From NCBI GenBank assembly GCA_002395235.1, contig DGWK01000024.1, positions 1-64,000 on the forward strand: a stretch of DNA of 64,000 nucleotides. The letters are read 5' to 3'. The stretch is from Lachnospiraceae bacterium UBA4260 (GTDB lineage Bacteria; Bacillota; Clostridia; Lachnospirales; Lachnospiraceae). The notes under the pieces are model-generated. The model saw only the letters and a list, made by a program, of their open reading frames with translations, ran no database searches and had not been told where the DNA came from. The stretch's first letter is position 1; each line of letters opens with the position of its first letter. Shown piece by piece: positions 8,361 to 16,781 of the stretch. Position numbers and translations under genes: made by a program.

Positions 8361-8383
8361 AAGAATTCGTAATGCGAATTCTT
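8361..8383 (+). promoter_or_regulatory. Hairpin in the 5' leader of the alpha operon
   Basis: AAGAATTCG (8361-8369) pairs perfectly with CGAATTCTT (8375-8383) around a five-base loop, about 12 bases after the predicted -10. Flanking TGTTAA and TTAACA could extend the structure. It is followed by ATTTTG, so it may be a weak attenuator or a stabilising 5' hairpin. Confidence 0.5.
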
Positions 8384-8504
8384 ATTTTGCGCGTTAACAA
8401 TAAGTCATGTTTTAGGGCATGATCGGATTGTTTAAAGTGCTGGCGTGCTTGAAGACCCGCTTGTGCGCCAGGGAAATTGCAGAGAATGATGAAAGGAGTA
8501 GACT

Positions 8505-8618
8505 ATGAAAGTAAGAGCTTCTGTAAAGCCCATTTGCGATAAGTGCAAAGTCATTAAGCGCAAGGGTATTATCAGGATCATCTGCGAGAATCCGAAGCAC
8601 AAACAGAGACAGGGTTGA
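8505..8618 (+). CDS. rpmJ: 50S ribosomal protein L36
   Basis: The 37-residue product starts MKVRASVKPICDKCKVIKRK and ends with HKQRQG. Its CDKC pair, Cys27 and His32 form the C3H zinc site of the zinc-binding L36 type. AAAGGAG lies eight bases upstream. Position between infA and rpsM is the standard place for rpmJ. Confidence 0.96.
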   Translation: MKVRASVKPICDKCKVIKRKGIIRIICENPKHKQRQG

Positions 8619-8814
8619 GAAAGAGCCATTTGACGGCCTTCGCGGTCGCGAATTACTCTTTGATACCCTGCTGAATCTGGAAACCGCATGACAGTGACAC
8701 GTGTGCGGGCTGTGACGGAATCGCAGCGGAAAGACCGGATTCGTCCGGTTGGGCTACTTTGGCCCCAGTCAATCAGTAACGAATTAAGTAACTATTTAAT
8801 GGAGGAAAACAAAA
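8619..8814 (+). promoter_or_regulatory. Structured leader upstream of rpsM
   Basis: This 196-base gap inside the alpha operon holds several stems. The clearest is ACCGGA 8734-8739 with TCCGGT 8744-8749 around a TTCG tetraloop, followed by GGGC/GCCC (8751-8765). In E. coli S4 binds the leader just upstream of rpsM to autoregulate the operon. By position, this is a candidate for a similar r-protein leader, but no sequence match is claimed. Confidence 0.4.
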
Positions 8815-9183
8815 ATGGCTCGTATCGCAGGTGTAGATTTACCTAGAGATAAGCGCGTCGAGATCGGCCTGACAAGCATTTATGGAATCGGCCGTACAAG
8901 TGCAACTAAGATCGTCGAGAAGGCAGGCGTCAACCCTGATACCCGCTGCAGAGATCTTACAGACGATGAAGTTAAGAAGCTCAGCGAAGTTATCGCTGAG
9001 GAGTACATGGTAGAAGGTGACCTTCGCCGTGAAGTCGCTATGAACATCAAGCGTCTCACCGAGATCGGCTGCTACAGAGGCATCCGTCACAGAAGAGGCC
9101 TTCCGGTTCGCGGTCAGCACACCAAGAACAACGCAAGAACCAGAAAAGGTCCCAAGAAGACCATCGCAAACAAGAAGAAATAA
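8815..9183 (+). CDS. rpsM: 30S ribosomal protein S13
   Basis: S13 is in the 30S head, contacts P-site tRNA and forms bridges with the 50S. The 122-residue product begins MARIAGVDLPRDKRVEIGLT and contains RHRRGLPVRGQHTKNNARTR near the C-terminus, both diagnostic. ATGGAGG precedes the start. Confidence 0.98.
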   Translation: MARIAGVDLPRDKRVEIGLTSIYGIGRTSATKIVEKAGVNPDTRCRDLTDDEVKKLSEVIAEEYMVEGDLRREVAMNIKRLTEIGCYRGIRHRRGLPVRGQHTKNNARTRKGPKKTIANKKK

Positions 9184-9220
9184 TATTCACTAGTATAGGG
9201 AAAGAAAGTAGGTTAGTTTT

Positions 9221-9622
9221 ATGGCAAAGCAGAATGCTGCAGCTAGAAGAAAAGCTGCAAGACGTGTCAAGAAAAACGTTGAACGCGGACAGGCGCACAT
9301 CCAGTCTTCTTTTAACAACACAATCGTTACTCTGACAGACGCTCAGGGCAACGCACTCAGCTGGGCAAGTGCAGGCGGTCTTGGATTCAAAGGTTCAAGG
9401 AAATCTACTCCCTACGCAGCTCAGATGGCAGCTGAGACAGCTACCAAGGCTGCACAGATTCATGGACTGAAGGCAGTCGATGTATTTGTTAAGGGACCGG
9501 GTTCAGGAAGAGAAGCAGCGATCCGCGCACTCAATGCAAATGGTCTGGAGATCATTTCCATCACAGACGTAACTCCCGTTCCTCACAACGGATGCCGTCC
9601 GCCTAAGAGACGCAGAGTCTGA
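9221..9622 (+). CDS. rpsK: 30S ribosomal protein S11
   Basis: S11 lies on the 30S platform near the E site. The 133-residue product has GQAHIQSSFNNTIVTLTDAQ near residues 24-43 and GVDVFVKGPGSGREAAIRAL-type C-terminal sequence ending in NGCRPPKRRRV, the S11 signature. The RBS (AAAGAAAGTAGG) is less canonical than that of its neighbours. Confidence 0.98.
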   Translation: MAKQNAAARRKAARRVKKNVERGQAHIQSSFNNTIVTLTDAQGNALSWASAGGLGFKGSRKSTPYAAQMAAETATKAAQIHGLKAVDVFVKGPGSGREAAIRALNANGLEIISITDVTPVPHNGCRPPKRRRV

Positions 9623-9714
9623 CGCATAATAATAGCAACAATACTTGGAAGAAGGCACACATACGTGTGTTGTAAACAACAATCACGGATATACCGTGAC
9701 AGAAAGGAGCCACA

Positions 9715-10308
9715 ATGGCAGTAGATAAGACACCAGTACTGAAAAGATGCAGATCTCTCGATCTGGACCCCACTTTCCTTGGCTATGACAAGAAGTCCAA
9801 GAGAACTCTGATCCGCAGAAGCCGCAAGATGAGTGAGTACGGCCTTCAGCTTCGCGAGAAGCAGAAAGCGAAATTCATCTATGGCGTTCTCGAGAAGCCT
9901 TTCAGAAACTACTATGAGAAGGCCGATAAGATGAAGGGCATGACCGGTGAAAACCTGATGACCATGCTTGAGAGCCGTCTTGACAACGTCGTTTTCCGTA
10001 TGGGATTCGCAAGAACCAGACGTGAGGCGAGACAGGTTGTCGGACACAAGCACATCTTCGTAAACGGCAAGTGCATCAACCTTCCTTCTTATCGCGTAAA
10101 AGCCGGTGATGTAGTAGAAGTTAAGGAAAGCTCCAAGTCTATCCAGCGCTTCAAGGATATCATGGAAGTAACAGCAGGAAGACTGACTCCCGAGTGGGTC
10201 GATGTCGACAAGGAAGCCCTCAAGGGCACCGTGAGCGCACTTCCCCGCAGGGAACAGATCGATGTCCCTGTTGATGAGATGCTTATCGTCGAGTTGTACT
10301 CCAAGTAA
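9715..10308 (+). CDS. rpsD: 30S ribosomal protein S4
   Basis: S4 is a primary 16S rRNA binder and assembly initiator, and an autoregulator in several bacteria. The 197-residue product has the S4 RNA-binding domain (LDNVVFRMGFARTRREARQV near 89-108). The N-terminal region lacks the zinc cysteine cluster, so this is the zinc-free (C-) type. The preceding 92-base gap contains two small stems (near 9656-9671 and 9683-9699). Confidence 0.97.
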   Translation: MAVDKTPVLKRCRSLDLDPTFLGYDKKSKRTLIRRSRKMSEYGLQLREKQKAKFIYGVLEKPFRNYYEKADKMKGMTGENLMTMLESRLDNVVFRMGFARTRREARQVVGHKHIFVNGKCINLPSYRVKAGDVVEVKESSKSIQRFKDIMEVTAGRLTPEWVDVDKEALKGTVSALPRREQIDVPVDEMLIVELYSK

Positions 10309-10325
10309 TGCAATGAATGCCTGCA

Positions 10326-10343
10326 CTGCGCGTTCGCGCGCAG
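10326..10343 (+). promoter_or_regulatory. UUCG-capped hairpin between rpsD and rpoA
   Basis: CTGCGCG (10326-10332) and CGCGCAG (10337-10343) pair perfectly around TTCG, and outer CCTGC/GCAGG can add pairs. There is no T-run beyond GGTTTATTG, so it may be an RNA processing or stability element that sets the rpsD:rpoA ratio. That role is inferred. Confidence 0.45.
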
Positions 10344-10399
10344 GCAGGTTTATTGTACTTATGAAGTAGACGATTAGCCGCGCAAAGGAGGGTATTCGC

Positions 10400-11365
10400 G
10401 TGTTTGATTTTGAAAGACCGAGCATCGAGGTCGTGGAGATCTCCGATGACAAGAAGTATGGCAGATTTGTAGTTGAACCCCTTGAGAGAGGCTATGGCAT
10501 CACTCTTGGAAATTCACTGAGAAGAATCATGCTTTCTTCGCTTCCCGGTGCAGCTGTGAGCCAGGTCAAGATTGACGGCGTGCAGCATGAATTCGGCGCT
10601 ATTCCCGGAGTTAAGGAAGATGTTACCGAGATCATCATGAATATTAAAGGTCTTGCTATCAAGAACAGCAGCGAGACAAACGAGCCCAAGAATGCTTATA
10701 TCGAGTATGAGGGCGAAGGCGTAGTCCGCGCTTCTGATATTCAGGTTGACCAGGACATTCAGATCATGAATCCGGATCTTGTGATTGCAACACTGAGCGG
10801 CAAGGATACCAAGCTGTTCATCGAGCTTACGATCACAAAGGGCAGAGGCTATATCAGCTCTGACAAGAACAAGACGCCTGATACAAAGATCGGTGTGATC
10901 CCGGTAGATTCCATCTACACACCCGTAGAGAGAGTTAACGTCACAGTTGAGAACACCCGTGTCGGTCAGCAGACGGACTACGATAAGCTCACACTTGACG
11001 TAACCACCAACGGCACGATCGGCCCTGACGAGGCTGTAAGCCTTGCAGCGAAGGTCCTGAGCGAGCACCTGAGCGTGTTCATCGACCTGTCGGAGAATGC
11101 CAAGACCGCAGAGATCATGGTTGAGAAGGAATATGACCAGAAGGAGAAGGTTCTCGAGATGAGCATCGACGAACTGGAGCTTTCCGTCCGTTCCTACAAC
11201 TGCCTCAAGAGAGCAGGCATCAACACCGTTGAGGAACTCTGCAACAAGACGCCCGATGAGATGATGAAGGTCCGCAACCTGGGGCGCAAGTCTCTCGAGG
11301 AAGTCCTTGAGAAGCTCAAGGAACTGGGCCTGTCTCTCAACAACAGTGAGGACGCAGCTCAGTAA
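10400..11365 (+). CDS. rpoA: DNA-directed RNA polymerase subunit alpha
   Basis: Alpha dimerises to nucleate RNA polymerase assembly, and its C-terminal domain contacts UP elements and activators. The 321-residue product has the N-terminal FVVEPLERGYGITLGNSLRR motif (about 22-41) and the C-terminal helix-hairpin-helix region with LSVRSYNCLKRAGINTVEEL. The start codon is GTG, preceded by AAAGGAGGG. Length is usual. Confidence 0.98.
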   Translation: MFDFERPSIEVVEISDDKKYGRFVVEPLERGYGITLGNSLRRIMLSSLPGAAVSQVKIDGVQHEFGAIPGVKEDVTEIIMNIKGLAIKNSSETNEPKNAYIEYEGEGVVRASDIQVDQDIQIMNPDLVIATLSGKDTKLFIELTITKGRGYISSDKNKTPDTKIGVIPVDSIYTPVERVNVTVENTRVGQQTDYDKLTLDVTTNGTIGPDEAVSLAAKVLSEHLSVFIDLSENAKTAEIMVEKEYDQKEKVLEMSIDELELSVRSYNCLKRAGINTVEELCNKTPDEMMKVRNLGRKSLEEVLEKLKELGLSLNNSEDAAQ

Positions 11366-11429
11366 AGACTGCTGACAGCAGAAATTCGGTCAGTGACACT
11401 TATTTAGTAATATTTTGACATGATCCGCC

Positions 11430-11518
11430 GAGGTAAATCCGAAGAGTGCGAGGCGGTCGACGGCAGCGGCAGAGCCGCGAACCGAAGGGAGGTAAATCCC
11501 GAAGAGTGCTCCCTTCGG
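11430..11518 (+). promoter_or_regulatory. rplQ leader: partial direct repeat and a 10-bp hairpin
   Basis: The motif GAGGTAAATCC-GAAGAGTGC occurs twice, near 11430 and 11489, with one extra C in the second copy. The second copy forms the loop of a perfect stem: CCGAAGGGAG 11482-11491 with CTCCCTTCGG 11509-11518. The rplQ RBS follows 12 bases later. It could be a regulatory or processing element for L17 expression. Confidence 0.45.
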
Positions 11519-11543
11519 CGCTGTCATAAAGGAGGAAAATAAA

Positions 11544-12080
11544 ATGGCAATGTACAGAAAACTCGGTAAGAAGACGAAACTCAGAAAAGCGCTGCTCCGC
11601 AACCAGGTAACTGCTCTGATCTACAAGGGCAAGATCATTACCACTGAGGCGAGAGCTAAGGAAGTTCAGAAGATCGTGGAGCCCATGATCACTCTGGCTG
11701 CCAAGCACAAAGATGACTTCGAGGAAGTCACCGTTCAGGCCAAGGTTGCCCGCAAGGACAAGGACGGCAAGCGCGTGAAGGAAGTCGTCGACGGAAAGAG
11801 AGTTACTGTTTTTGATACTGTTGAGAAGAAGGTGAAGAAAGATTCTCCTGCACGTCTCCATGCAAGAAGACAGCTCATGCGTTATCTCTATCCCGTAGTG
11901 GAAGTTCCTGCAGACGGCAAGGCCCGCAAGAAGAACTCCAAGGACGTTGATCTTGTAGAGAAGCTGTTCAGCGAGTATGGCAACAAGTATGCAAACCGTA
12001 ACGGCGGCTATACAAGAATCATCAAGATCGGCCAGAGACGCGGCGACGGAGCGATGGAAGTCGTTCTTGAGTTTGTCTGA
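11544..12080 (+). CDS. rplQ: 50S ribosomal protein L17
   Basis: L17 lies near the exit tunnel. The N-terminal part, MAMYRKLGKKTKLRKALLRN, and the end, GGYTRIIKIGQRRGDGAMEV, match L17. The product is 178 residues, longer than the roughly 115-130 of most bacteria, because of a charged internal segment about residues 60-125 (KDKDGKRVKEVVDGKRV onward), as in some Clostridia. AAAGGAGG precedes the ATG. Confidence 0.95.
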   Translation: MAMYRKLGKKTKLRKALLRNQVTALIYKGKIITTEARAKEVQKIVEPMITLAAKHKDDFEEVTVQAKVARKDKDGKRVKEVVDGKRVTVFDTVEKKVKKDSPARLHARRQLMRYLYPVVEVPADGKARKKNSKDVDLVEKLFSEYGNKYANRNGGYTRIIKIGQRRGDGAMEVVLEFV

Positions 12081-12136
12081 TCACAGAGTCACTGACAGAA
12101 CGTCATATTCTGATTAAGATTTTGATAGTAAGGTTT

Positions 12137-12174
12137 ACAGGCCTCCGGGAAAGATTCTCGGAGGCCTGTTGCAT
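12137..12174 (+). terminator. Intrinsic terminator after rplQ
   Basis: ACAGGCCTCCG (12137-12147) pairs perfectly with CGGAGGCCTGT (12159-12169), followed by TGCATTTC. The stem is strong but the T-tract is poor, so termination before the ECF genes may be partial. Confidence 0.65.
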
Positions 12175-12201
12175 TTCATACATGGTTTATAAGAGGCGCC
12201 T

Positions 12202-13131
12202 ATGATCAAAATAGAGAAGCTGATACACGATTATATACAGAGAGACGATGAGGGCAACGCCGCAGGAACTTTCCGCGCAATCGACGGCGTCGATCTGGAT
12301 GTCAGGCCGGGGCAGTTCATCGCGGTCCTGGGACATAACGGCTCGGGGAAGTCGACGCTGGCCAAACATCTCAATGCACTGCTCTTCCCCACGGAAGGCA
12401 CAGTCTGGGTGGACGGCATGGACACCAAGGACGAGAAGAATCTGTGGGAAGTCCGCAGAGAGGCCGGAATGGTGTTTCAGAATCCCGATAACCAGATCAT
12501 AGCGCAGGTAGTCGAGGAAGATGTGGGATTCGGACCCGAGAATATAGGCGTTCCCACCGAAGAGATCTGGCAGAGGGTGGAAGAGAGTCTGAAGGCGGTC
12601 GGCATGTGGGCGCACCGCAAAAAGTCCCCCAACCGTCTCTCCGGCGGACAGAAGCAGAGGGTTTCCATCGCCGGCGTCATCGCGATGCAGCCAAAGTGCA
12701 TCGTCCTGGATGAGCCCACGGCCATGCTGGATCCCAACGGCAGAAAAGAGGTCATCAAGGCCGCCATGCAGCTGAACCGGACCAAAGGAATCACGATCAT
12801 TCTGATCACACACTACATGGAAGAGGCTATTAACGCAGACAAGATCTTCGTCATGGACCGCGGAAAGATCGCCATGCAGGGAACGCCCCGGGAGATCTTC
12901 TCTCAGGTCGAGAGGATGAGGGAACTGCAGCTGGACGTGCCGCAGGTCACGCTCCTCGCCTACGAGCTGAGGAAAAAGGGACTGGATATACCGGTCAGTA
13001 TTTTGACCAAAGAGGAACTGGCGGACGCGCTGCTGGGCCAGCTCCCCGAAGAGGACGGTGAGACCGCCGGGGAGCATGACGCAGCAGTGCAGAGTGAGGA
13101 GAAGGAGGCGCCCCATGGGACTCAAGGTTGA
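12202..13131 (+). CDS. ecfA1: ECF transporter ATPase EcfA1
   Basis: This is the first of two ATPases of a shared energy-coupling-factor module for vitamin and micronutrient uptake. The 309-residue product has Walker A GHNGSGKST (about 50-58), Q-loop FQNPDNQ, signature LSGGQKQR, Walker B CIVLDEPTA and switch THYMEE. The FQNPDNQ form is typical of EcfA1/CbiO. An acidic C-terminal tail follows. Its end overlaps ecfA2 by 17 bases. It lies 34 bases after the rplQ terminator, as in most Firmicutes. Confidence 0.95.
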   Translation: MIKIEKLIHDYIQRDDEGNAAGTFRAIDGVDLDVRPGQFIAVLGHNGSGKSTLAKHLNALLFPTEGTVWVDGMDTKDEKNLWEVRREAGMVFQNPDNQIIAQVVEEDVGFGPENIGVPTEEIWQRVEESLKAVGMWAHRKKSPNRLSGGQKQRVSIAGVIAMQPKCIVLDEPTAMLDPNGRKEVIKAAMQLNRTKGITIILITHYMEEAINADKIFVMDRGKIAMQGTPREIFSQVERMRELQLDVPQVTLLAYELRKKGLDIPVSILTKEELADALLGQLPEEDGETAGEHDAAVQSEEKEAPHGTQG

Positions 13132-13972
13132 GGATATCAGCTTTCTGTATGAGAGGGGAACGGCCATGCAGGTGACGGCGCTGGATCATGTCAGTGCCGA
13201 GATCCCGGACAATCAGTTTATCGGGCTGATCGGGCACACCGGCTCCGGAAAATCGACTTTTGTGCAGACGCTGAACGGACTGCTCAAGGTAACTTCCGGC
13301 CACATATATTACAACGGAGAAGACATCGACGGCGACAAGTTCGACAAAAAGAAGCTCCGCTCGGACGTCGGCCTTGTGTTTCAGTATCCCGAGCACCAGC
13401 TCTTCGAGGTGGATGTAATCTCTGATGTCATGTTCGGGCCCAGAAATCTGGGACTCAGTGACGCAGAGGCAAAAAAGAGAGCCTTAGAAGCTCTCGAGAG
13501 CGTGCGCATGCCTAAGTCGCTCTACAAATCTTCCCCTTTTGATCTGTCGGGCGGGCAGAAGCGGCGCGCCGCGATCGCGGGCGTCCTGGCGATGCGCCCT
13601 AAGATCCTGATCCTGGATGAGCCCACCGCGGGCCTTGATCCCAAGGGAAGGGATGAGATCCTGGGACTGATCGCAGGGATGAAGAGAGAGCTCAACATGA
13701 CCATCATCCTTGTCTCTCACAGCATGGACGACGTCGCCCGCTACGTGGACCGCATTATGGTCATGGGAGGCGGCAAACTCCTCTACGACGACGAGCCGGT
13801 CAAAGTATTCCGGCATGTGACCGAGCTGGAGGAACTGGGACTTGCGGCGCCGCAGATCACCTATATAATGAAACTGTTAAAAGAGAGAGGACTCGACGTC
13901 AGCAGCGACGCTCTGACTGTAGAAGAGGCCGCGGCGGAGATCATGGCACATCGGAGGGAACTGCATGTTTGA
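13115..13972 (+). CDS. ecfA2: ECF transporter ATPase EcfA2
   Basis: This is the second ATPase of the module. The 285-residue product starts MGLKVEDISFLYERGT and has Walker A GHTGSGKST, Q-loop FQYPEHQLFE (typical of EcfA2), signature LSGGQKRR and Walker B ILILDEPTA. The ATG at 13115 follows GAAGGAGG; the longer open frame from 13058 lies inside ecfA1 and reads as low-complexity arginine. It overlaps both neighbours, indicating tight coupling and stoichiometric production. Confidence 0.95.
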   Translation: MGLKVEDISFLYERGTAMQVTALDHVSAEIPDNQFIGLIGHTGSGKSTFVQTLNGLLKVTSGHIYYNGEDIDGDKFDKKKLRSDVGLVFQYPEHQLFEVDVISDVMFGPRNLGLSDAEAKKRALEALESVRMPKSLYKSSPFDLSGGQKRRAAIAGVLAMRPKILILDEPTAGLDPKGRDEILGLIAGMKRELNMTIILVSHSMDDVARYVDRIMVMGGGKLLYDDEPVKVFRHVTELEELGLAAPQITYIMKLLKERGLDVSSDALTVEEAAAEIMAHRRELHV

Positions 13973-14765
13973 TTCAATTACACTGGGCCAATATTACCAG
14001 ACAGACTCCGTGCTGCACAGGCTGGACCCCCGCGTGAAGCTGGTCGGAACATTTGCTTACCTGATTTCTCTGTTTGTCGTGGATTCTTATGTCGGCTATA
14101 TTGTGGCGGCGCTTTTTCTCGCGGCGATGATTTTTCTGTCAAACGTGCCCTTCCGTTACATCATCAGGGGCATGAAGACGATCATCTTCCTTCTGCTGCT
14201 CACGGTGTGCTTTAACCTGTTTCTGACGCCGGGCGAAGTGATCTGGCAGGCGTGGATCTTCAAGATCACTAAGGAGGGCCTGACATTCGCCATCAAGATG
14301 GCGGTCCGTCTCAGCCTTCTGATCCTCGGATCCTCAATCATGACGCTCACTACGACGCCCACCCAGCTGACAGACGCGCTGGAGAGCCTTCTGCGCCCGC
14401 TGAAAAAGCTCCATGTGCCGGTGCACGAGATCTCGATGATGATGTCGATCGCGCTTCGCTTTATCCCGATTCTCATGGAGGAGACGGACAAGATCATGAA
14501 GGCGCAGATCGCGAGAGGCGCCGACTTTGAGAGCAAAAATCTGATCAAGAAGATCAAGAGCATGGTCCCGCTTCTGGTGCCGCTCTTTATCTCGGCCTTT
14601 CGAAGGGCCAATGACCTGGCGATGGCTATGGAAGCGAGATGCTATCGCGGAGGAGAGGGGCGCACCAAGATGAAGCCTCTGGTCTACCAGGGCAGGGACC
14701 GCATCGCCTATCTGATCCTGCTGGCCTTTGTTGTTGTCTGTATTTTGACCAGGATCTATTTCTGA
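13965..14765 (+). CDS. ecfT: ECF transporter transmembrane subunit EcfT
   Basis: EcfT couples the ATPases to interchangeable S components. The 266-residue product has about five hydrophobic segments and the cytosolic coupling motifs ending in Ala-Arg-Gly (AQIARGADFES, about 181-191) and AMEARCYRGGEGRT. It overlaps ecfA2 by eight bases. No S component sits next to it, which fits a group II module shared by distant S components such as ThiT at 23796-24332. Confidence 0.94.
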   Translation: MFDSITLGQYYQTDSVLHRLDPRVKLVGTFAYLISLFVVDSYVGYIVAALFLAAMIFLSNVPFRYIIRGMKTIIFLLLLTVCFNLFLTPGEVIWQAWIFKITKEGLTFAIKMAVRLSLLILGSSIMTLTTTPTQLTDALESLLRPLKKLHVPVHEISMMMSIALRFIPILMEETDKIMKAQIARGADFESKNLIKKIKSMVPLLVPLFISAFRRANDLAMAMEARCYRGGEGRTKMKPLVYQGRDRIAYLILLAFVVVCILTRIYF

Positions 14766-14775
14766 CGGACGGATC

Positions 14776-15651
14776 ATGATGAAAAGAATACTGCTGACGG
14801 TGGCCTATGACGGCACCGGGTACTCGGGATTTCAGGCGCAGAAGAGCGGCGTCCCGACGATCGAGAGAGAACTGAACAGAGCGATCACGGAGCTGACGGG
14901 CGCGCAGACGGAGGTGAGCGGCGCCAGCAGGACGGACGCCGGCGTGCACGCGCTGTGCAATCTGGCGGTGTTCGACACGGAGAGCCGCATTCCGCCCGAA
15001 AAGTTTGCGAACGCGCTCAATGTGCGGCTCCCGGAGCAGATCTGCGTGCAGAATTCCCGCGAGGTGCCCCTCGACTTTCATCCCAGGTTCTGCGACACGG
15101 TCAAGACGTATGACTATGTGATCTACAACGCGCAGTTCCCTTCGCCGCGCAGGGGAAGATATTCCTTTTATTCCTATACGCCCTTCGATGTGGACAGAAT
15201 GCGGGAAGCCGCGCAGTTCCTGGTGGGGGAACATGATTTCAAGAGTTTCTGCAGCGTCCACACGCAGGCGCTGACCACAACGCGCACGGTGACGGGGATC
15301 GAAGTGATCGAGAGGCCCTGTGAGGAAGAGCGGATCGCAGAGACCGCCGCTTATGGCGCGCCGTACCCGGCCGAGGCGGGAACGCAGCAGGGAAGTGCGG
15401 GACCCGCGCGCAGGGGAGTTTCCCCGAGGGAGATCGTGATCCGTGTGAGCGGAACGGGCTTTCTGTACAATATGGTGCGGATCATTGCAGGGACCCTCAT
15501 GGAGGTCGGCCGCGGTGCGATCGAGCCGGAGCAGGTGGTCACTATTTTGGAAGCCTGTGACAGGAGCAAAGCAGGGCCGACGGCGCCGCCGGAAGGACTG
15601 ACGCTGGTGCGCTATCAGATTCTGGCTGATGGCTCTGAAAAAAATGATTGA
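14776..15651 (+). CDS. truA: tRNA pseudouridine(38-40) synthase TruA (copy 1)
   Basis: TruA makes pseudouridine at positions 38-40 of the tRNA anticodon arm. The 291-residue product has the catalytic motif SRTDAGVHA with Asp54, and GTGFLYNMVRIIAGTLMEVG near 226-245. Compared with the second copy (33030-33779), it carries an insertion of about 35 residues near 183-218, rich in Ala, Gly, Pro and Glu, just before the C-terminal strand. It follows ecfT by 10 bases, the usual Firmicutes position. Confidence 0.93.
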   Translation: MMKRILLTVAYDGTGYSGFQAQKSGVPTIERELNRAITELTGAQTEVSGASRTDAGVHALCNLAVFDTESRIPPEKFANALNVRLPEQICVQNSREVPLDFHPRFCDTVKTYDYVIYNAQFPSPRRGRYSFYSYTPFDVDRMREAAQFLVGEHDFKSFCSVHTQALTTTRTVTGIEVIERPCEEERIAETAAYGAPYPAEAGTQQGSAGPARRGVSPREIVIRVSGTGFLYNMVRIIAGTLMEVGRGAIEPEQVVTILEACDRSKAGPTAPPEGLTLVRYQILADGSEKND

Positions 15652-15676
15652 CAACAATTTTTCAGCATTCTATAAT
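15648..15676 (+). promoter_or_regulatory. Consensus sigma-A promoter for rplM-rpsI
   Basis: A perfect TTGACA (15648-15653) and perfect TATAAT (15671-15676) are 17 bases apart. The -35 overlaps the truA stop codon. The transcript would have a leader of about 120 bases before rplM. Confidence 0.9.
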
Positions 15677-15805
15677 ATTCGGGTGCGACGGTGATGAACT
15701 GCGTCTTTTTTGATGCCCAAACTCCCCGGTTTTGGATCATACACCGACTGCGAATCGCACACCAATGACTATCTATGACGGTTAACTGATAATGGAGGAT
15801 ATAAG

Positions 15806-16234
15806 ATGAAAACCTATATGCCTAGCGCAGCAAAGATCGAGAGAAAATGGTATGTAGTTGACGCTACCGATATGACCCTTGGTCGCCTTGCTTCTGAGGT
15901 CGCGAAGGTTCTTCGCGGCAAGAACAAGCCGATCTTCACCCCTTTTATTGACACAGGTGATTATGTGATCATCCTCAACGCCGGCAAGGTTAAAGTAACC
16001 GGCAAGAAGCTTGATCAGAAGATCTACTTCAGACATTCCGAGTACGTCGGCAGCGCGAAGTACACAACACTTCGTGAGATGCTCGCGAAGAAGCCTGTCA
16101 GGGTTGTCGAGAAGGCTGTCCGCGGAATGCTTCCTAAGGGAAGACTCGGCGAGCAGATGTACAAGAAGCTTTATGTTTACGAAGGCGGCGAGCACAATCA
16201 CGCAGCCCAGAAGCCTGAAGAGCTTAAGTTCTAA
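15806..16234 (+). CDS. rplM: 50S ribosomal protein L13
   Basis: L13 is an early 50S assembly protein. The 142-residue product has KWYVVDATDMTLGRLASEVA (about 14-33) and the ending KKLYVYEGGEHNHAAQKPE, typical of L13. TGGAGGATATAAG precedes the ATG. It forms the conserved L13-S9 pair with rpsI, 23 bases downstream, under the strong promoter at 15648. Confidence 0.98.
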   Translation: MKTYMPSAAKIERKWYVVDATDMTLGRLASEVAKVLRGKNKPIFTPFIDTGDYVIILNAGKVKVTGKKLDQKIYFRHSEYVGSAKYTTLREMLAKKPVRVVEKAVRGMLPKGRLGEQMYKKLYVYEGGEHNHAAQKPEELKF

Positions 16235-16257
16235 TCGGAGACTGAAAGGAGATAAAA

Positions 16258-16653
16258 ATGGCTAAAGCAACCACTTACTATGGAACAGGCAGAAGGAAAT
16301 CCTCTGTTGCCAGAGTTTTTATGACCCCCGGTAAGGGCGAGATGACCATCAACGGCAGAACCATCGATGATTACTTCGGACTTGAGACTCTGAAGGTTAT
16401 CGTGAGACAGCCCCTCGTTGAGACCCAGACTGTTGATCAGTATGATTTCAAGATCACTGTCAAGGGCGGCGGCACAACAGGTCAGGCAGGCGCGATCCGT
16501 CACGGTATCGCTCGTGCTCTCTGCGAGGCAGACGCTGAGTTCAGACCCGTTCTGAAGAAGGCCGGCTTCCTTACAAGAGATCCTCGTATGAAGGAAAGAA
16601 AGAAATACGGCTTGAAGGGCGCTCGTCGTGCACCTCAGTTCTCCAAGAGATAA
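16258..16653 (+). CDS. rpsI: 30S ribosomal protein S9
   Basis: S9 reaches into the P site with its basic C-terminal tail. The 131-residue product has YYGTGRRKSSVARV at the N-terminus and the tail KKYGLKGARRAPQFSKR. GAAAGGAG is upstream. It is the last gene before a strong terminator. Confidence 0.98.
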   Translation: MAKATTYYGTGRRKSSVARVFMTPGKGEMTINGRTIDDYFGLETLKVIVRQPLVETQTVDQYDFKITVKGGGTTGQAGAIRHGIARALCEADAEFRPVLKKAGFLTRDPRMKERKKYGLKGARRAPQFSKR

Positions 16654-16677
16654 TCTCTTCGGAACAATGTTTATCCA

Positions 16678-16719
16678 CCCCCGAAAACGACCTGTTTTCG
16701 GGGGCTTTATATTTCTTTT
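16678..16719 (+). terminator. Intrinsic terminator after rpsI
   Basis: CCCCCGAAAAC (16678-16688) pairs perfectly with GTTTTCGGGGG (16694-16704) with a five-base loop, followed by CTTTATATTTCTTTT. Confidence 0.92.
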
Positions 16720-16781
16720 GAACTGATAATACGGTATCATTTCCGGTAGGGGGACTTGGGGATGAGAACAGGGTTATTCAC

